NCBI RefSeq assembly: GCF_905171765.1
Contig: NC_053392.1
Coordinates: 407,258,565-407,322,564 of the forward strand
Length of the DNA stretch: 64,000 bases
Source: Bufo bufo
Taxonomy: Eukaryota > Chordata > Amphibia > Anura > Bufonidae
Direction: 5' to 3'
Shown here: piece by piece, positions 1 through 10,736 of the stretch
Layout of the letters: every line of letters begins with the position of its first letter
Numbering within the stretch: the first letter of the stretch is position 1
The notes under the pieces: generated by a model
What the model saw: only the letters and a program-made list of their open reading frames with translations
What the model was told of the DNA's origin: nothing
Databases searched by the model: none
Position numbers and translations under genes: made by a program

Positions 1-411
1 AGTGCAGTACAGCCAGTCCTGACAGTGATTGTCTCACTTATTCTTTGAACTATAAATACTAACATGGGAGGACAAGGGTCTAAAACTAAATTCCCTAAAC
101 CAGAACCAGGAGAAACTTGCAAAGTCTATGTAGCCCATGTTAGTCCAACAAACTATTACCTGATCAACCCGTGGGTAGATAATCTAGCAGGCTGGACTGA
201 GGTAATGGATGCATCAGATCCATTCCCCAGGGACGGTGATAATAGTATTTATCATATGGATATGGTCAAAGGACTATGTCTAGGTGATAAAACAGCCTGG
301 CCGCATTTCGATGCCGATCCTTCCTGGGACATGGAGTACATGTCCAGGAGTGGTGAACAGTGGCTGAAAAAAGCCCCCCACTGGTATGAAGCAGGTAATA
401 GCAAGAAGAAT

Positions 412-2155
412 AAAAGTGTCCTGTCTGACCCAGGAAGAAGTACAACAGCGACTTAAAAAAATCAAAATAGACAAATCGCCAGGACCGGATGGCATACACC
501 CCCGTATCCTAAGGGAATTAAGTAATGTCATAGCCAGACCCTTATTTCTGATATTTGCGGACTCTGTACTGACAGGGAACGTCCCACAGGATTGGCGCAT
601 GGCAAATGTGGTGCCAATATTCAAAAAGGGTCCAAAAACAGAGCCTGGAAACTATAGGCCGGTAAGTTTAACATCTGTTGTGGGTAAACTGTTTGAAGGT
701 TTTCTGAGAGATGCTATGTTAGAGCATCTTATGGGAAATAAGCAAATAACGCCATATCAGCATGGCTTCGTGAGGGATCGGTCATGTCAAACTAATTTAA
801 TCAGTTTCTATGAGGAGGTAAGTACTAGACTTGACAGCGGCGAATCAATGGATGTCGTGTATCTGGACTTCTCCAAAGCATTTGACACTGTACCTCATAA
901 AAGGTTAGTATATAAAATGAGAATGCTCGGACTCGGAGAAAACGTCTGTAAGTGGGTAAGTAACTGGCTCAATGATAGAAAACAGAGGGTGGTTATTAAC
1001 GGTACATACTCAGATTGGGTCACTGTCACTAGTGGAGTACCTCAGGGGTCAGTATTGGGCCCTATTCTCTTCAATATATTTATTAATGATCTTGTAGAAG
1101 GCTTGCATAGTAAAATATCAATTTTCGCAGATGACACTAAACTGTGTAAAGTAATTAACACTGAAGAGGACAGTATACTACTACAGAGGGATCTGGATAG
1201 ATTGGAGGCTTGGGCAGATAAGTGGCAGATGAGGTTTAACACTGAGAAATGTAAAGTTATGCACATGGGAAGGAATAATGCAAGTCACCCGTACATACTA
1301 AATGGTAAAACACTCGGTAACACTGACATGGAAAAGGATCTAGGAATTTTAATAAACAGCAAACTAAGCTGCAAAAAACAGTGTCAGGCAGCGGCTGCCA
1401 AGGCCAATAAGATAATGGGTTGCATCAAAAGGGGCATAGATGCCCGTGATGAGAACATATTCCTACTACTTTACAAATCACTGGTCAGACCACACATGGA
1501 GTACTGTGTACAGTTCTGGGCTCCTGTAAACAAGGCAGACATAGCAGAGCTGGAGAGGGTCCAGAGGAGGGCAACTAAAGTAATAACTGGAATGGGGCAA
1601 CTACAGTATCCTGAAAGATTATCAAAATTAGGGTTATTCACGTTAGAAAAAAGACGACTGAGGGGAGATCTAATTACTATGTATAAATATATCAGGGGGC
1701 AGTACAGAGATCTATCCCATCATCTATTTATCCCCAGGACTGTGACTGTGACGAGGGGACATCCTCTGCGTTTGGAGGAAAGAAGGTTTGTACACAAACA
1801 TAGAAAAGGGTTCTTTACGGTAAGAGCAGTGAGACTATGGAACTCTCTGCCTGAGGAGGTGGTGATGGTGAGTACAATAAAGGAATTCAAGAGGGGCCTG
1901 GATGTATTTCTGGAGTGTAATAATATTACAGGCTATAGCTACTAGAGAGGGGTCGTTGATCCAGGGAGTTATTCTGATTGCCTGATTGGAGTCGGGAAGG
2001 AATTTTTGATTCCCCTAAAGTGAGGAAAATTGGCTTCTACCTCACAGGGTTTTTTTGCCTTCCTCTGGATCAACTTGTAGGATGACAGGCCGAACTGGAT
2101 GGACAAATGTCTTTTTTCGGCCTTATGTACTATGTTACTATGTTACTATGTTAAT
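412..2155 (+). mobile_element. CR1/L2-type LINE, 5'-truncated, inside gag
   Basis: The insert starts abruptly inside a reverse transcriptase reading frame, so most of ORF2 upstream of RT is missing. It ends in a short 3' UTR and a run of TTACTATG-like octamer repeats (2127-2152), the kind of 3' tail seen in CR1/L2-clade LINEs instead of poly(A). The hexamer AAGAAT occurs on both sides (406-411 and 2156-2161) and could be a target duplication, though it is short and this clade often leaves none. The gag frame flanks it on both sides. Confidence 0.85.
420..1945 (+). CDS. LINE ORF2 fragment: reverse transcriptase and C-terminal domain
   Basis: About 508 codons stay open to a stop at 1943-1945. 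The N-terminal RT motif SPGPDGIHP is near 472-498, LDFSKAFDTVPHKRL follows (about 866-910), then SGVPQGSVLGP (about 1032-1064), and the catalytic box is FADD at 1124-1135. Downstream are the LWNSLPEEVV-type C-terminal motifs usual in CR1/L2/Jockey-group proteins. The endonuclease domain is absent through 5' truncation. The frame is uninterrupted, so the insertion into the retrovirus is probably not ancient, but with no promoter or endonuclease it is inert. Confidence 0.85.
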
Positions 2156-3415
2156 AAGAATCTAAAAAGTCCCAAAAATGATAGGACTCTACATGAAATA
2201 GAGCAGGAGGTAGGCACAAAGAAGAGAAGTCAGAAATCTCCTCCACCTTATAATAAATCCACCCCCATGGCACCTCTGTACCCAGTTCTGACTCAGATTG
2301 AGGAAGATGCTGTAACAGCGGTTATACCATTAAAACTAGAAGAAAAATACCGACCCCCCATGCCAACATTTGGAAACATAGTAGAGCGCAGTCTAAATAC
2401 TGGCACACCGCATACTAGTTATAGTACACGCAGTACAAGTAGACTGAAAGATGAAACAAAAAAGGAAGAATCAAAAGAGGGAGTCGTAGTAATCGCTCCC
2501 TTTCTGACAGTAGGACAACACTTAGTAAAAAAGCCCATAGAAATAGAGGATCTCAACAAAATTATAAAGTATTGTCCCAAACCTTCCATAGCCCCACTGG
2601 GGACTATTACATACCTAAAAAAGGCCTGTAGAGGGCACAACTATACACAGGAAGATTTAAGGCTTATCCTGGATGGTATTATTGGAACACACACAACATG
2701 GGATTGGGAGAAGGTCAAATCCATATCTATGATTGCACAACGCGGTGATGCTCCAGATTATATATGTAATACAGAAGAGGGGCAGAAAAGGATATGGACG
2801 GAAATTGAGGACCATATGAATGAGATATTCAAACAAAAATCTTCATTGCCCGTAGCAGTAGCCTGCAAACAGAAATCTGCTGAATCGGTCACTGAATTCT
2901 GGAAAAGATTCATTGATTGCTGGAAGACTGAAGCGGGTCTACCTGTGCGTGACAATGACAGTTTGATTATCTCCACATTTGTAAACAATCTATCAGATAA
3001 ATTGATCCTAACTGTGAAACAAAATGTGTCCTCTTGGACTTCAGATACAACTGACGAGTTTGAGAAACATCTCTTTGAAAAAGAAGCAGCAGGATGCTTT
3101 GAGATAAGGAAAGCAAAATCCCCCACACACGCATATACTAGCAGAGGCAGGGGGGGGAGGGGTGGGAATAACAGCAGACCCTACAATGGAAAACATGACT
3201 CATTGCCAAATAATTGTTGTTATAACTGTGGAAAGGAAGGACATTGGGCACGTCAATGCCGCGCACCAAAAAGGGGTAAGGGGAGAGGTCAAGATTACAA
3301 CACACAGAAACCTGACACTCAGTCACAAAACAACCAACCAAGTCAGATAAACCACAGACAAGGTCCACAGAGTCAGCCCAGATTCCCATTAGATTGGCAC
3401 CAGCAAAACTCATAC

Positions 3416-3418
3416 TGA
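3416..3418 (+). other. In-frame TGA between gag and pol (readthrough-type)
   Basis: Gag ends in TGA and the following codons (starting GGA TGC CCG GAG) are open in the same frame straight into the protease. No -1 slippery heptamer is needed. The gammaretrovirus family uses suppression of a single stop here; that this TGA was suppressed is inferred from the shared frame. Confidence 0.7.
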
Positions 3419-6400
3419 GGATGCCCGGAGGGACAAGCCCCAGCTTTCACACAGGTCACAACACATTGGAAGGACACACCAGTAATTCTACTTAGAATAG
3501 GAGGAAGAAAAGTGGGATTTTTAATAGATAGTGGAGCTACTTCTAGTGTGTTAAACAACTCAATGTACAAAGGGCCTTTAAGGAAGTGTGCGCCCTCTAT
3601 GGGAATAAATGGGGTACTGACGAGGACATACAGAACAGATTCCTTACCAGTAGAAACCATTGATAGGGAATACATTACAGATCATGCTTTTAGCATCATA
3701 CCTGAATGTCCTGTGAGCCTTCTGGGAAGAGACTTATTCATTAAGTTAGAATTGAAAATCACTGTTGAGAACAATGGCATCAGTGTATACTCTGATGCTT
3801 TGCCCATAATAACCCCCACACCTCTGATCCTTACAAACTTACAAGATCACTCAGAATTAGAGGGTATAGACCCATCATTATGGGCAAAAGGGGACTATGA
3901 CACAGGATTCATTGACTACACACCATACAAAGCAACCATCAAAGAGGGCAGTACACCTGTATATCAGAAACAATACCCACTGTCAAAAGAGAAACTTGAT
4001 GGACTTAGGCCAATGATAAAGGAATTCCTACAAAAGGGAATCCTGGAAGAGGTGATTTCACCCTACAGCACGCCCGTGAATACAGTGACAAAGGCAGATG
4101 GTACTACCCGCTTTGTGCAGGATTTAAGGGCAATAAATAATATCATTGTGCCTATTGCTCCTATTGTCCCAGATGTCACCTCACTTCTTTCTGCAATTCC
4201 TGCAGACGCTGTCTATTTCAGTGTGATAGATCTGAAAAATGCTTTCTTTTCTATCCCAGTTGATAAGGCAACCAGACTACTTTTTGCTTTTTCCTTTGAT
4301 GGACGACAACTGACCTGGTGCAGAATGCCTCAGGGATATGCTGATTCACCTGTAGTGTACAGCATAGTCCTCCAAGCTACATTAAAACTATGGTACCCCC
4401 CCCCCCCCCCAAGGCTCTGTGTTGCTGCAATATGTTGATGATTTGTTACTGTGTAGCATGTCAGCGGAGGCCAACATTCAGGATGGTTTATCACTGTTAA
4501 AATGGTTGTCAGGATGTGGTCACAAAGTGTCACTTAAGAAAATGCAATGGTGTAAAATGCAGGTTGAATACTTGGGCTTTGTCCTCACAAAAGGTGAAAG
4601 GAGAATCAGCGCAGAAAGAGTCCAGTCTATTGCGGGTTTGGTCGCCCCGCACACCAGGAAAGAAATGTTATCTTTCCTTGGTATGATAAATTACTGTGGA
4701 CAATGGATTCCTGATTGCTCTTACTACGACAATGTTTTGAGGCAAGCCACTCTGGATGGAAATCCAGATCTGATTAAATGGTCTTCTGAAATGTACAATG
4801 CATTTGATTGTCTGAAATGTTCACTCATGTCGAGTCCAGGGCTGGGCCTCCCTGACTATAATATGCCCTTCCACATGTTTGCATGCCAAAATTGTAAAAC
4901 CATGGTGGGGGTACTGACACAAGAACACGGAGGCAAGTTGCGTCCTTGTGCGTTTTTCTCAAAGGTTATGCCCACCTCTGTCCAGGGGATGCCGTCATGT
5001 CTGCGTTCCCTTGCAGCCTGTGCAATGATGGTAGAATTATCAACCACTTTCACCCTGGGACATTTAACCTTCTTGCACACTACACATGATGTTGTAGGTT
5101 TACTCAGAGGTGTACATACACAACACATGTCAGCGCAAAGATTATCTGGATATGAGATCCTGTTGCTCAGTAACCCTTCACTCCAGATTAAATATGCATC
5201 CAACATTACAGGACCAGCACCTATTTTGAATTCATTACTAGGGCTGAAAGGAACAGAAGACACCCTTCCTGACACACATGATTGCTTACAGGTGCTCAAT
5301 CACGAGACGTCACCTAGGGCTGACTTATCAACTGTTCCCATACCTGATGCACCAGAAGTCTTTGTAGATGGATCATGTTCTCGCCCCACTGATACTATAT
5401 TCTGTGCAGCATATGCTATTGTTATGCTGCCAGATATAGTCTTAGAAGCAAGCCCAATTCCCATCCAGTCTGCACAGGCAGCTGAACTCATTGCACTCAC
5501 AAGGGCTTGCATACTACACACCAATAAACCTGTCACTATTTACACAGACAGCAGATATGCTCATGGTGTAGTATGGGATCATGGAATGATTTGGCAGAGG
5601 AGAGGATTCACTGCAGCAGACGGTAAGAGAATCTCACATGCACAGCTAGTCACGGACCTCTTGGCTGCAATCAGATTGCCTTCAGATTTAGCTATAGTAC
5701 ATTGCAGGGCACACACAAATGGAAAAGACAGAATTTCAAGAGGTAATGCATTTGCAGATAGTGTAGCTAAAGACACAGCCAAGAGTAATCCAAATAGAAT
5801 GAATCATGACAATTGGGAAATGGCAGTCTTACACCCACCCTCACCTGATTTGACACACATGCTAACAGACCTACAAAGATATGCCACTGAAACAGAGGAG
5901 AAGGATTGGTGCTATCCAATCTTGCAGAAAAATCCAAAGTCTGGATTGGTCTGCAAGGAGGGGAAGCCTTGCATACCTCAGCATACTGCATCCATCTTCA
6001 TTGCACACTTTCACGGGGTAGGACACAACAGCATACAAACTACCCATATGTTGTTGAGCCAAAGTTTTTACATCACTGATAGCAAACAGCTAGTCACAGA
6101 CTACATACACAGATGTATTACGTGCTTGAGAAACAACCCACTGAAAATACCTCACCAACACCTTGACTACCCCACTACACCATTCACCCACTTGCAGGTG
6201 GATTATACGCATATACCTAAAACAAAAGGGAAACAAGAGTATGCATTAGTGATAGTGGACATGTTCTCAAGGTGGCCAGAAGTCTTTCCTACAAAGGCAG
6301 AAGATGCTAAAACTACAGCCAAAATTCTGACTCAGAAAATAATCCCAAGGTGGGGCTGTCCTCTGGTTATTGAATCAGACCAGGGGCCGGCCTTCACCTC

Positions 6401-7301
6401 AAAACTTAACAAGGAGGTAGCTAGACTGTTACAGGTGGAATGGAAATATCATATTTTGTATCACCCACAAAGCTCAGGCATTGTGGAAAGAATGAACAGG
6501 ACAGTTAAAGACAAACTCAGGAAGGCCACTGCTGGTACATTTGAAAAATGGAAACAAATCCTACCCATAATACTTGCAGAAATTAGAATGACGCCTAATA
6601 AGAAGTTAGGGATGTCACCATTTGAAATTCTGATGGGTAGGCCTTTCCCCACACCATGGGCAAGACGCCCCCTGGTAGTGCAGGAAGGGGACTTGGACCT
6701 GATCAGAGAGGAGTATGTTACTAATCTGATCAAAGTCCTCAGTAAAACTGAAGAAAAAGTTGCTTGTGAGTCTCCTTCTCTTTCACAGGAACCAACCCAT
6801 CCGTTCCGGGTAGGCGACCAGGTGATGATCAAGATCTTAAAGAAGGGAAAGGAACCAGGAAGCTTCACCTACGGACCACCCACCGAGATCGCGATCACCA
6901 GAACAGCAGTCCTCACTGAACAGTCGCCCACGTGGATCCACGCCACAAGGATTAAGTTGGTGAAGAAAAGAGAGGTACTAACGGAGGCAGATAGCCCTGA
7001 CCTCCAACGAGGCCCAGAGGTACTAACGGAGGCAGACAGCCTTGACCTCGAAGAAGATACAGAAGGGGTACTAACGGAGGCAGACAGCCTTGACCCTCAA
7101 CGAGATGACGCAGTCTGGAAATTCCTCGAGATGGCTGAGATGCAGTGCCTTAATAATTGCAATTTTGTGTCTCCTACTTACTGTCCCACGGCTGTGGAAC
7201 AGACAGATATACCTGAAAACAGAATGCAGAGGGGAAGACAGTCTATGGAAGACAAAGGAGAACTTATGGCTGTACCTGGCCAAAACTCTGAACTTAACTG
7301 A
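3419..7301 (+). pseudogene. pol: Retroviral pro-pol (protease, RT, RNase H, integrase), frameshifted
   Basis: Protease has DSGAT (3527-3541). RT follows, with MPQGYADSP (about 4324) and YVDD at 4431-4442. RNase H shows VDGSC (Asp at 5367) and TDSRYA (Asp at 5547). Integrase has an HHCC zinc region (about 6007-6130) and the catalytic triad Asp 6201, Asp 6378, Glu 6486, with 35 residues between the last two. A run of 15 C (4396-4410) shifts the frame inside RT just before YVDD; the second part runs from about 4411 in another frame. Everything else is open. The last part, after integrase, carries three near-identical 15-16-codon repeats and overlaps env. Confidence 0.9.
6972..7100 (+). repeat. 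Three tandem 45-48-bp repeats in the 3' end of pol
   Basis: The segment beginning TACTAACGGAGGCAGA occurs at 6976, 7021 and 7069, so the spacing is 45 then 48 bases, multiples of three. Each copy encodes a VLTEADS-type acidic heptad. The frame is kept and the last copy runs into the env start region. Confidence 0.85.
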
Positions 7302-8580
7302 CTTTTGTCTCCGAACCACTTTATCGGCATCTAACATTTTGGAGACATGTCTGGTAGCAGTCCCCACCCCAGTAGCTGTATGGACGGGGCTCCTACGTTC
7401 CCAATGGAATGACACTGATTTGGAGGATCATGATGTTAAATATGGATATGTAAATCCTTACCATGCTTGTTATGACTGTCCTACATATGAGACTCTGCAA
7501 AGTAATATGATAGAAATAATTACAGGTCTTGTTACAGCAGCAGAAATATGTTATAATTTCACCTGTGATGAGACACTATTGCCTCCCTGCATACAAGCAA
7601 AAATGCAGAATAAGACTAAACCAAATATTTGCGATAGAGATATAGATAGTTGTAAAAAGATAGTATCAGGAAAGAATATGCAATGTAATATTACTAAAAC
7701 AGTACCATCCCTAGACAAACATGTACCTCTACCAACAGGATGGGTATTGGCCTGTGGAAATACTAGTCACACATACATACCGGCCAATATTACAGAGGGA
7801 CCCTGTACAATAGCTAGGTTGACATTAGCAATGATACCACTATTCCCAGCAATGCAGACACGACACACGAGAGACACTTCCCTACAGCTACCAGAAAATT
7901 GTGATTATAATGTGAATCTCCTCTCTAGAGCAGAATATATGAGTTTAGGGATGTCTTTGATAGGAGTACCAGGGTTGGCCATATATAACCACAGGACAAT
8001 ATCAAAACTTGCCTGTTTTATGGTAAAACAAATAAATGTCACTGGTGCAGTTCTGCAAGATATGCTGCTGGATATGCAATCATATAAAAAGGCTATCTTG
8101 CAGAATAGGGCAACTATTGACTATTTATTGCTCCAACATGGTGTAGGATGCTCAGCGTTCGCAGGGATGTGTTGTTTCAATTTATCATATCACTCCCGTG
8201 GAATAAAAGATAAAATAGGCCAAATAGAAGAGATGATAAAACATATAAAACAAGATGTTGACCAAGGTTGGTGGGACTGGCTTTTTGGATGGATACCTGA
8301 CTTTGGTCAAATAAGATATGTTGTAGGAGTGGCATTTGCCGTAATCGCTGCAATAGTATGTCTCTGCTGTTGTCTGCAGTGTGTGCCCTCCCTTCTAGCC
8401 ATATGTAAAAATGTGGCCGAAAGAGGGGTACACTCAACATTCCTCTATACTCCGGTAGAGGTAGAAGAGGCAAACACAACCCCAACAAAGCCTGAGGATT
8501 ATACTCCTGAAGGGTATATGGAATACCTAAAGGCTTACAAGCAAACAAAGGAAGAGCAGAGAAAGAACCATATAGTATAA
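7105..8580 (+). CDS. env: Retroviral envelope glycoprotein, open frame
   Basis: The ATG at 7105 gives 491 codons without a break, overlapping the end of pol by about 200 bases. Near the N terminus is a hydrophobic signal-peptide segment (about residues 12-26). Many N-X-S/T glycosylation sites follow. A basic RHTR motif (about 7860) could be the SU-TM cleavage site. The TM part has a heptad region and a CX6CC motif with Cys at about residues 349, 356 and 357, marking a gamma-type, disulfide-linked Env. One membrane-spanning segment (about 8320-8400) precedes a cytoplasmic tail of about 50-60 residues. The segment around CX6CC resembles avian alpharetrovirus TM proteins more than mammalian gammaretroviruses; that is a recollection of family style, not an alignment. 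Confidence 0.88.
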   Translation: MTQSGNSSRWLRCSALIIAILCLLLTVPRLWNRQIYLKTECRGEDSLWKTKENLWLYLAKTLNLTDFCLRTTLSASNILETCLVAVPTPVAVWTGLLRSQWNDTDLEDHDVKYGYVNPYHACYDCPTYETLQSNMIEIITGLVTAAEICYNFTCDETLLPPCIQAKMQNKTKPNICDRDIDSCKKIVSGKNMQCNITKTVPSLDKHVPLPTGWVLACGNTSHTYIPANITEGPCTIARLTLAMIPLFPAMQTRHTRDTSLQLPENCDYNVNLLSRAEYMSLGMSLIGVPGLAIYNHRTISKLACFMVKQINVTGAVLQDMLLDMQSYKKAILQNRATIDYLLLQHGVGCSAFAGMCCFNLSYHSRGIKDKIGQIEEMIKHIKQDVDQGWWDWLFGWIPDFGQIRYVVGVAFAVIAAIVCLCCCLQCVPSLLAICKNVAERGVHSTFLYTPVEVEEANTTPTKPEDYTPEGYMEYLKAYKQTKEEQRKNHIV

Positions 8581-8610
8581 GATATATATATAAGGTTCTA
8601 AAGAGAGGAT

Positions 8611-9092
8611 TGATGGCGTATAAGTAACTCCATTTAGTTTTATTCAGCAACGTGTATTACGATTGCATCAGGCCAGTGCACTATTCTAAGATTTCCATTC
8701 TGCCTTTCTCCCTCTGTAGATGTGGAGACCAGTTTAGAAAAGGCATACATACATTTGTTTAACCAGCCTTACTTCACAAGGTCATTCTCATGTTTATACC
8801 TGAATGATTAACTGTTGTTACTATGAGCCATCTATTTCTGTAAATGCAGAGCTCATGTGTATTCAGGCCATATGATAAGACTAATGCTAACATATGATTG
8901 GATGTAATAGGAGGTCAATCCTCCCCTATATTAAGTGTTGGCAAGCAATGAATAAACAGAATGGATCAGAGAAAGACACGTGTTTTTGGTCTTCATCTTA
9001 TTCATTCTCCCGGTACCGGATAGGGCTTAATTCAAGCTGATCACCGAAATCTTGTGGGACACATTTAGGCAAAGGGTCTATTTTGCCTAACA
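8611..9092 (+). repeat. Retroviral 3' LTR
   Basis: A purine-rich tract (8601-8609) precedes TGATGGCG at 8611, and the end ..GCCTAACA at 9092 gives TG...CA ends, 482 bp. A TATA-like TATATTA (8927-8933) and AATAAA (8951-8956) are in the expected order. Beyond 9092 the Helitron minisatellite starts. The exact left edge is uncertain by a few bases, because the matching 5' LTR is not in the window. Confidence 0.75.
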
Positions 9093-9099
9093 TCCCCCA

Positions 9100-9577
9100 T
9101 AACAGTGACCTCTACAACACCCCTCCCCTTTAACAGTGAACTCCACAGTTCCCCACCCTTTAACACTGACCCCCCAACAGTGCCCCGCCACTTTAAAATG
9201 GGACCTCCCAGCAGCCCATCCACTTAACTTTGACCTGCACAGCAGCCTGCCCCTTTAACAGTGAGTTTCACAGCATCCTACTCCCTTGACAGTGAACTCC
9301 TCAGGGGTCCGCCCCCTTAACAGTGACCTTCACAGTGCCCGTCCCTTTAACAGTGACCTCCACAGTACCCTCCCCTTTAACAGTGACCTCCACAGTGCAA
9401 GCCTCTTCAACATTGACCTCCACAGTGCCCGCCCCTTTAACAGTCACCTCTACAGAGCCCTGCCTCTTTAACAGTAACATTCACAGTGCCCGCCTCTTTA
9501 ACAGTGACCTCCACAGCGCTCGCCCCCTTAACAGTGACCTCGAAAGTGTCCGCCCCTTAAACCAGTGACCTCCACAG
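9100..9577. repeat. 30-bp minisatellite, degenerate part
   Basis: Units of about 30 bp contain CCCCTTTAACAGTGACCTCC and CACAGTGC; the left portion (9093-9290) is strongly diverged, the right portion regular. Because 30 is a multiple of 3, several frames stay open on both strands; these are not genes. Confidence 0.9.
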
Positions 9578-9578
9578 A

Positions 9579-9947
9579 AAATTTGAAAGTTATACAAGAG
9601 TATTATCTACAAATGTAAGATGAAATATCTATCTAGATGCTTTTTTCTCTGCTTTGGTTTGTCTATTATTAAATTGATTACACCTGTTACTTTCTGGCCA
9701 TTCCCTTTATGGGATGGACTTTTGCTCCTGTGGGCGGGACTGTAGAGCATATATAGTCTGTTAAGTTTGTATTTGGATTACCTGTTGATGAAGGCACATT
9801 GCCGAAACCTGGTCCTGGTCTATGGAATAAAAGACATTTGATTCACAAAGACGCGACTGCTGGGATCCTTTGTTCATATTACTGTGGATTGACGTCCTCT
9901 CCCGTGCAGCGTGCATTTGAGTGAGTGCTGGTTTCCCCACATCTAAA
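9579..9947 (+). mobile_element. Short insertion with a hammerhead-like core, unclassified
   Basis: This 0.37-kb block interrupts the minisatellite, with ACCTCCACAG on both sides (indistinguishable from the array itself). At 9785-9808 it reads TTGATGA, a GGC/GCC stem, then GAAAC, close to the hammerhead ribozyme core CUGANGA-stem-GAAA but with one core mismatch and an extra A. AATAAA follows at 9826. It resembles the 152-bp insertion at 11516-11667 in layout. It could be a Penelope-related or retrozyme-like fragment, or an unrelated short element. Confidence 0.4.
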
Positions 9948-10535
9948 CCTCCACAGTGCTGGCCCCCTTAACAGTGACCTCCACATTGCCTGCCCCTTTA
10001 ACAGTGACCTGCACAGTGCCCAACCCTTTAACAGTGACATCCACAGTGCCAGCCTCTTTAACAGTGACCTCCACAGCACCCACCCCTTTAACAGTGACCT
10101 CCACAGTGCTGGCCCCTTTAACAGTGACCTCCACATTGCCCGCCCCTTTAACAGTGACCTGCACAGTGCCCAACCCTTTAACAGTGACATCCACAGTGCC
10201 AGCCTCTTTAACAGTGACCTCCACAGCACCCACCCCTTTAACAGTGACCTCCACAGTGCCCGCCCCTTTAACAGTGACCTCCACAGTGCCCGCCCCTTAA
10301 CAGTGACCTCCGAAGTGCCTGTCTCTTTAGATGTGACCTCCACAGTGCCCGCCACTATAACAGTGACCTCCACAGCGCCCACCCATTTAACAGTGACCTC
10401 CATAGTGCCTGCCATTTTAACAGTGACCTCCACAGTGCCCGCCCCTTTAACAGTGACCTCCGCAATGCCCCCCCTTTATCAGTGACCTCCATAGCACCCG
10501 CCCCTTTAACAGTGACCTCCACAGCGCCCTGCCCC
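9948..10535. repeat. 30-bp minisatellite, regular part
   Basis: About 19-20 units of 30 bp (CCCGCCCCTTTAACAGTGAC plus CTCCACAGTG). A 180-bp higher-order duplication is visible: the block at about 9950-10080 is repeated nearly exactly at about 10110-10260. It continues the Helitron body. Confidence 0.92.
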
Positions 10536-10541
10536 TTTAAT

Positions 10542-10736
10542 GCTAGGGCTACACGTGTCTCGCAACATTTTGTCTCAACAATTTTTATAATGATAGGTTA
10601 TGGTGTCGCACTGCGACATGCGACATGCTGCAACTGCGACACGACAGTCGCAAAAAATCCATCCAAGATGTATGCATGTAGTAGTGTAGTTGTGCCCTAT
10701 GTGTCGTGCGACTTATTGTCGTCCTGTAGCCCTAGC
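10542..10736. mobile_element. MITE with 12-bp inverted ends in Helitron copy 1
   Basis: GCTAGGGCTACA (10542-10553) is repeated in inverted form as TGTAGCCCTAGC (10725-10736). The interior is rich in GCGACATG-like motifs. A 3'-truncated copy sits at the same place in Helitron copy 3 (14689-14785), directly after the same CCCCTTTAAT. It has no coding capacity; the superfamily is not determined. Confidence 0.7.

Larger units (their letters stand above)
64..3418 (+). pseudogene. gag: Retroviral gag, split by a LINE insertion
   Basis: The start at 64 encodes Met-Gly-Gly with a Ser at position 6, a myristoylation-type N terminus expected for a matrix protein. The frame is broken at about 411 by a 1.7-kb LINE and resumes at about 2156. 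After the break there is a PPPY late-domain motif (2240-2251), a capsid-like helical region (about 2540-3110), a Gly/Arg-rich stretch and one CCHC zinc knuckle (3218-3259, spacing C-X2-C-X4-H-X4-C) for RNA packaging. The frame ends in TGA at 3416-3418. Without the insertion the two pieces would form one Gag of ordinary length. The LINE makes this copy non-functional for Gag. Confidence 0.85.
1..9092 (+). mobile_element. Endogenous retrovirus, partial (gag-pol-env-3' LTR)
   Basis: The order is leader, gag, pro-pol, env, 3' LTR. Gag and pol share one reading frame separated by a single TGA, the arrangement known for gamma- and epsilon-type retroviruses. Env has the covalent-type CX6CC motif. 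The 5' LTR and primer site lie outside the window; positions 1-63 are the end of the untranslated leader. The copy is inserted in a Helitron minisatellite, which resumes at 9093. It is defective: gag is split by a LINE and pol is shifted at a C run. The exact genus is not decidable by eye; an alpharetrovirus-like Env on a gamma/epsilon-like Gag-Pol is my reading. Confidence 0.9.

Noticed and set aside
9286..10485. Long open frames on both strands with TSTVPAPLTV-, SDLHSARPFN- and EVTVKGAGTV-type repeats
   Set aside because: They follow a 30-bp DNA period, a multiple of 3, and several overlapping frames are open at once on both strands; no start context or domain.
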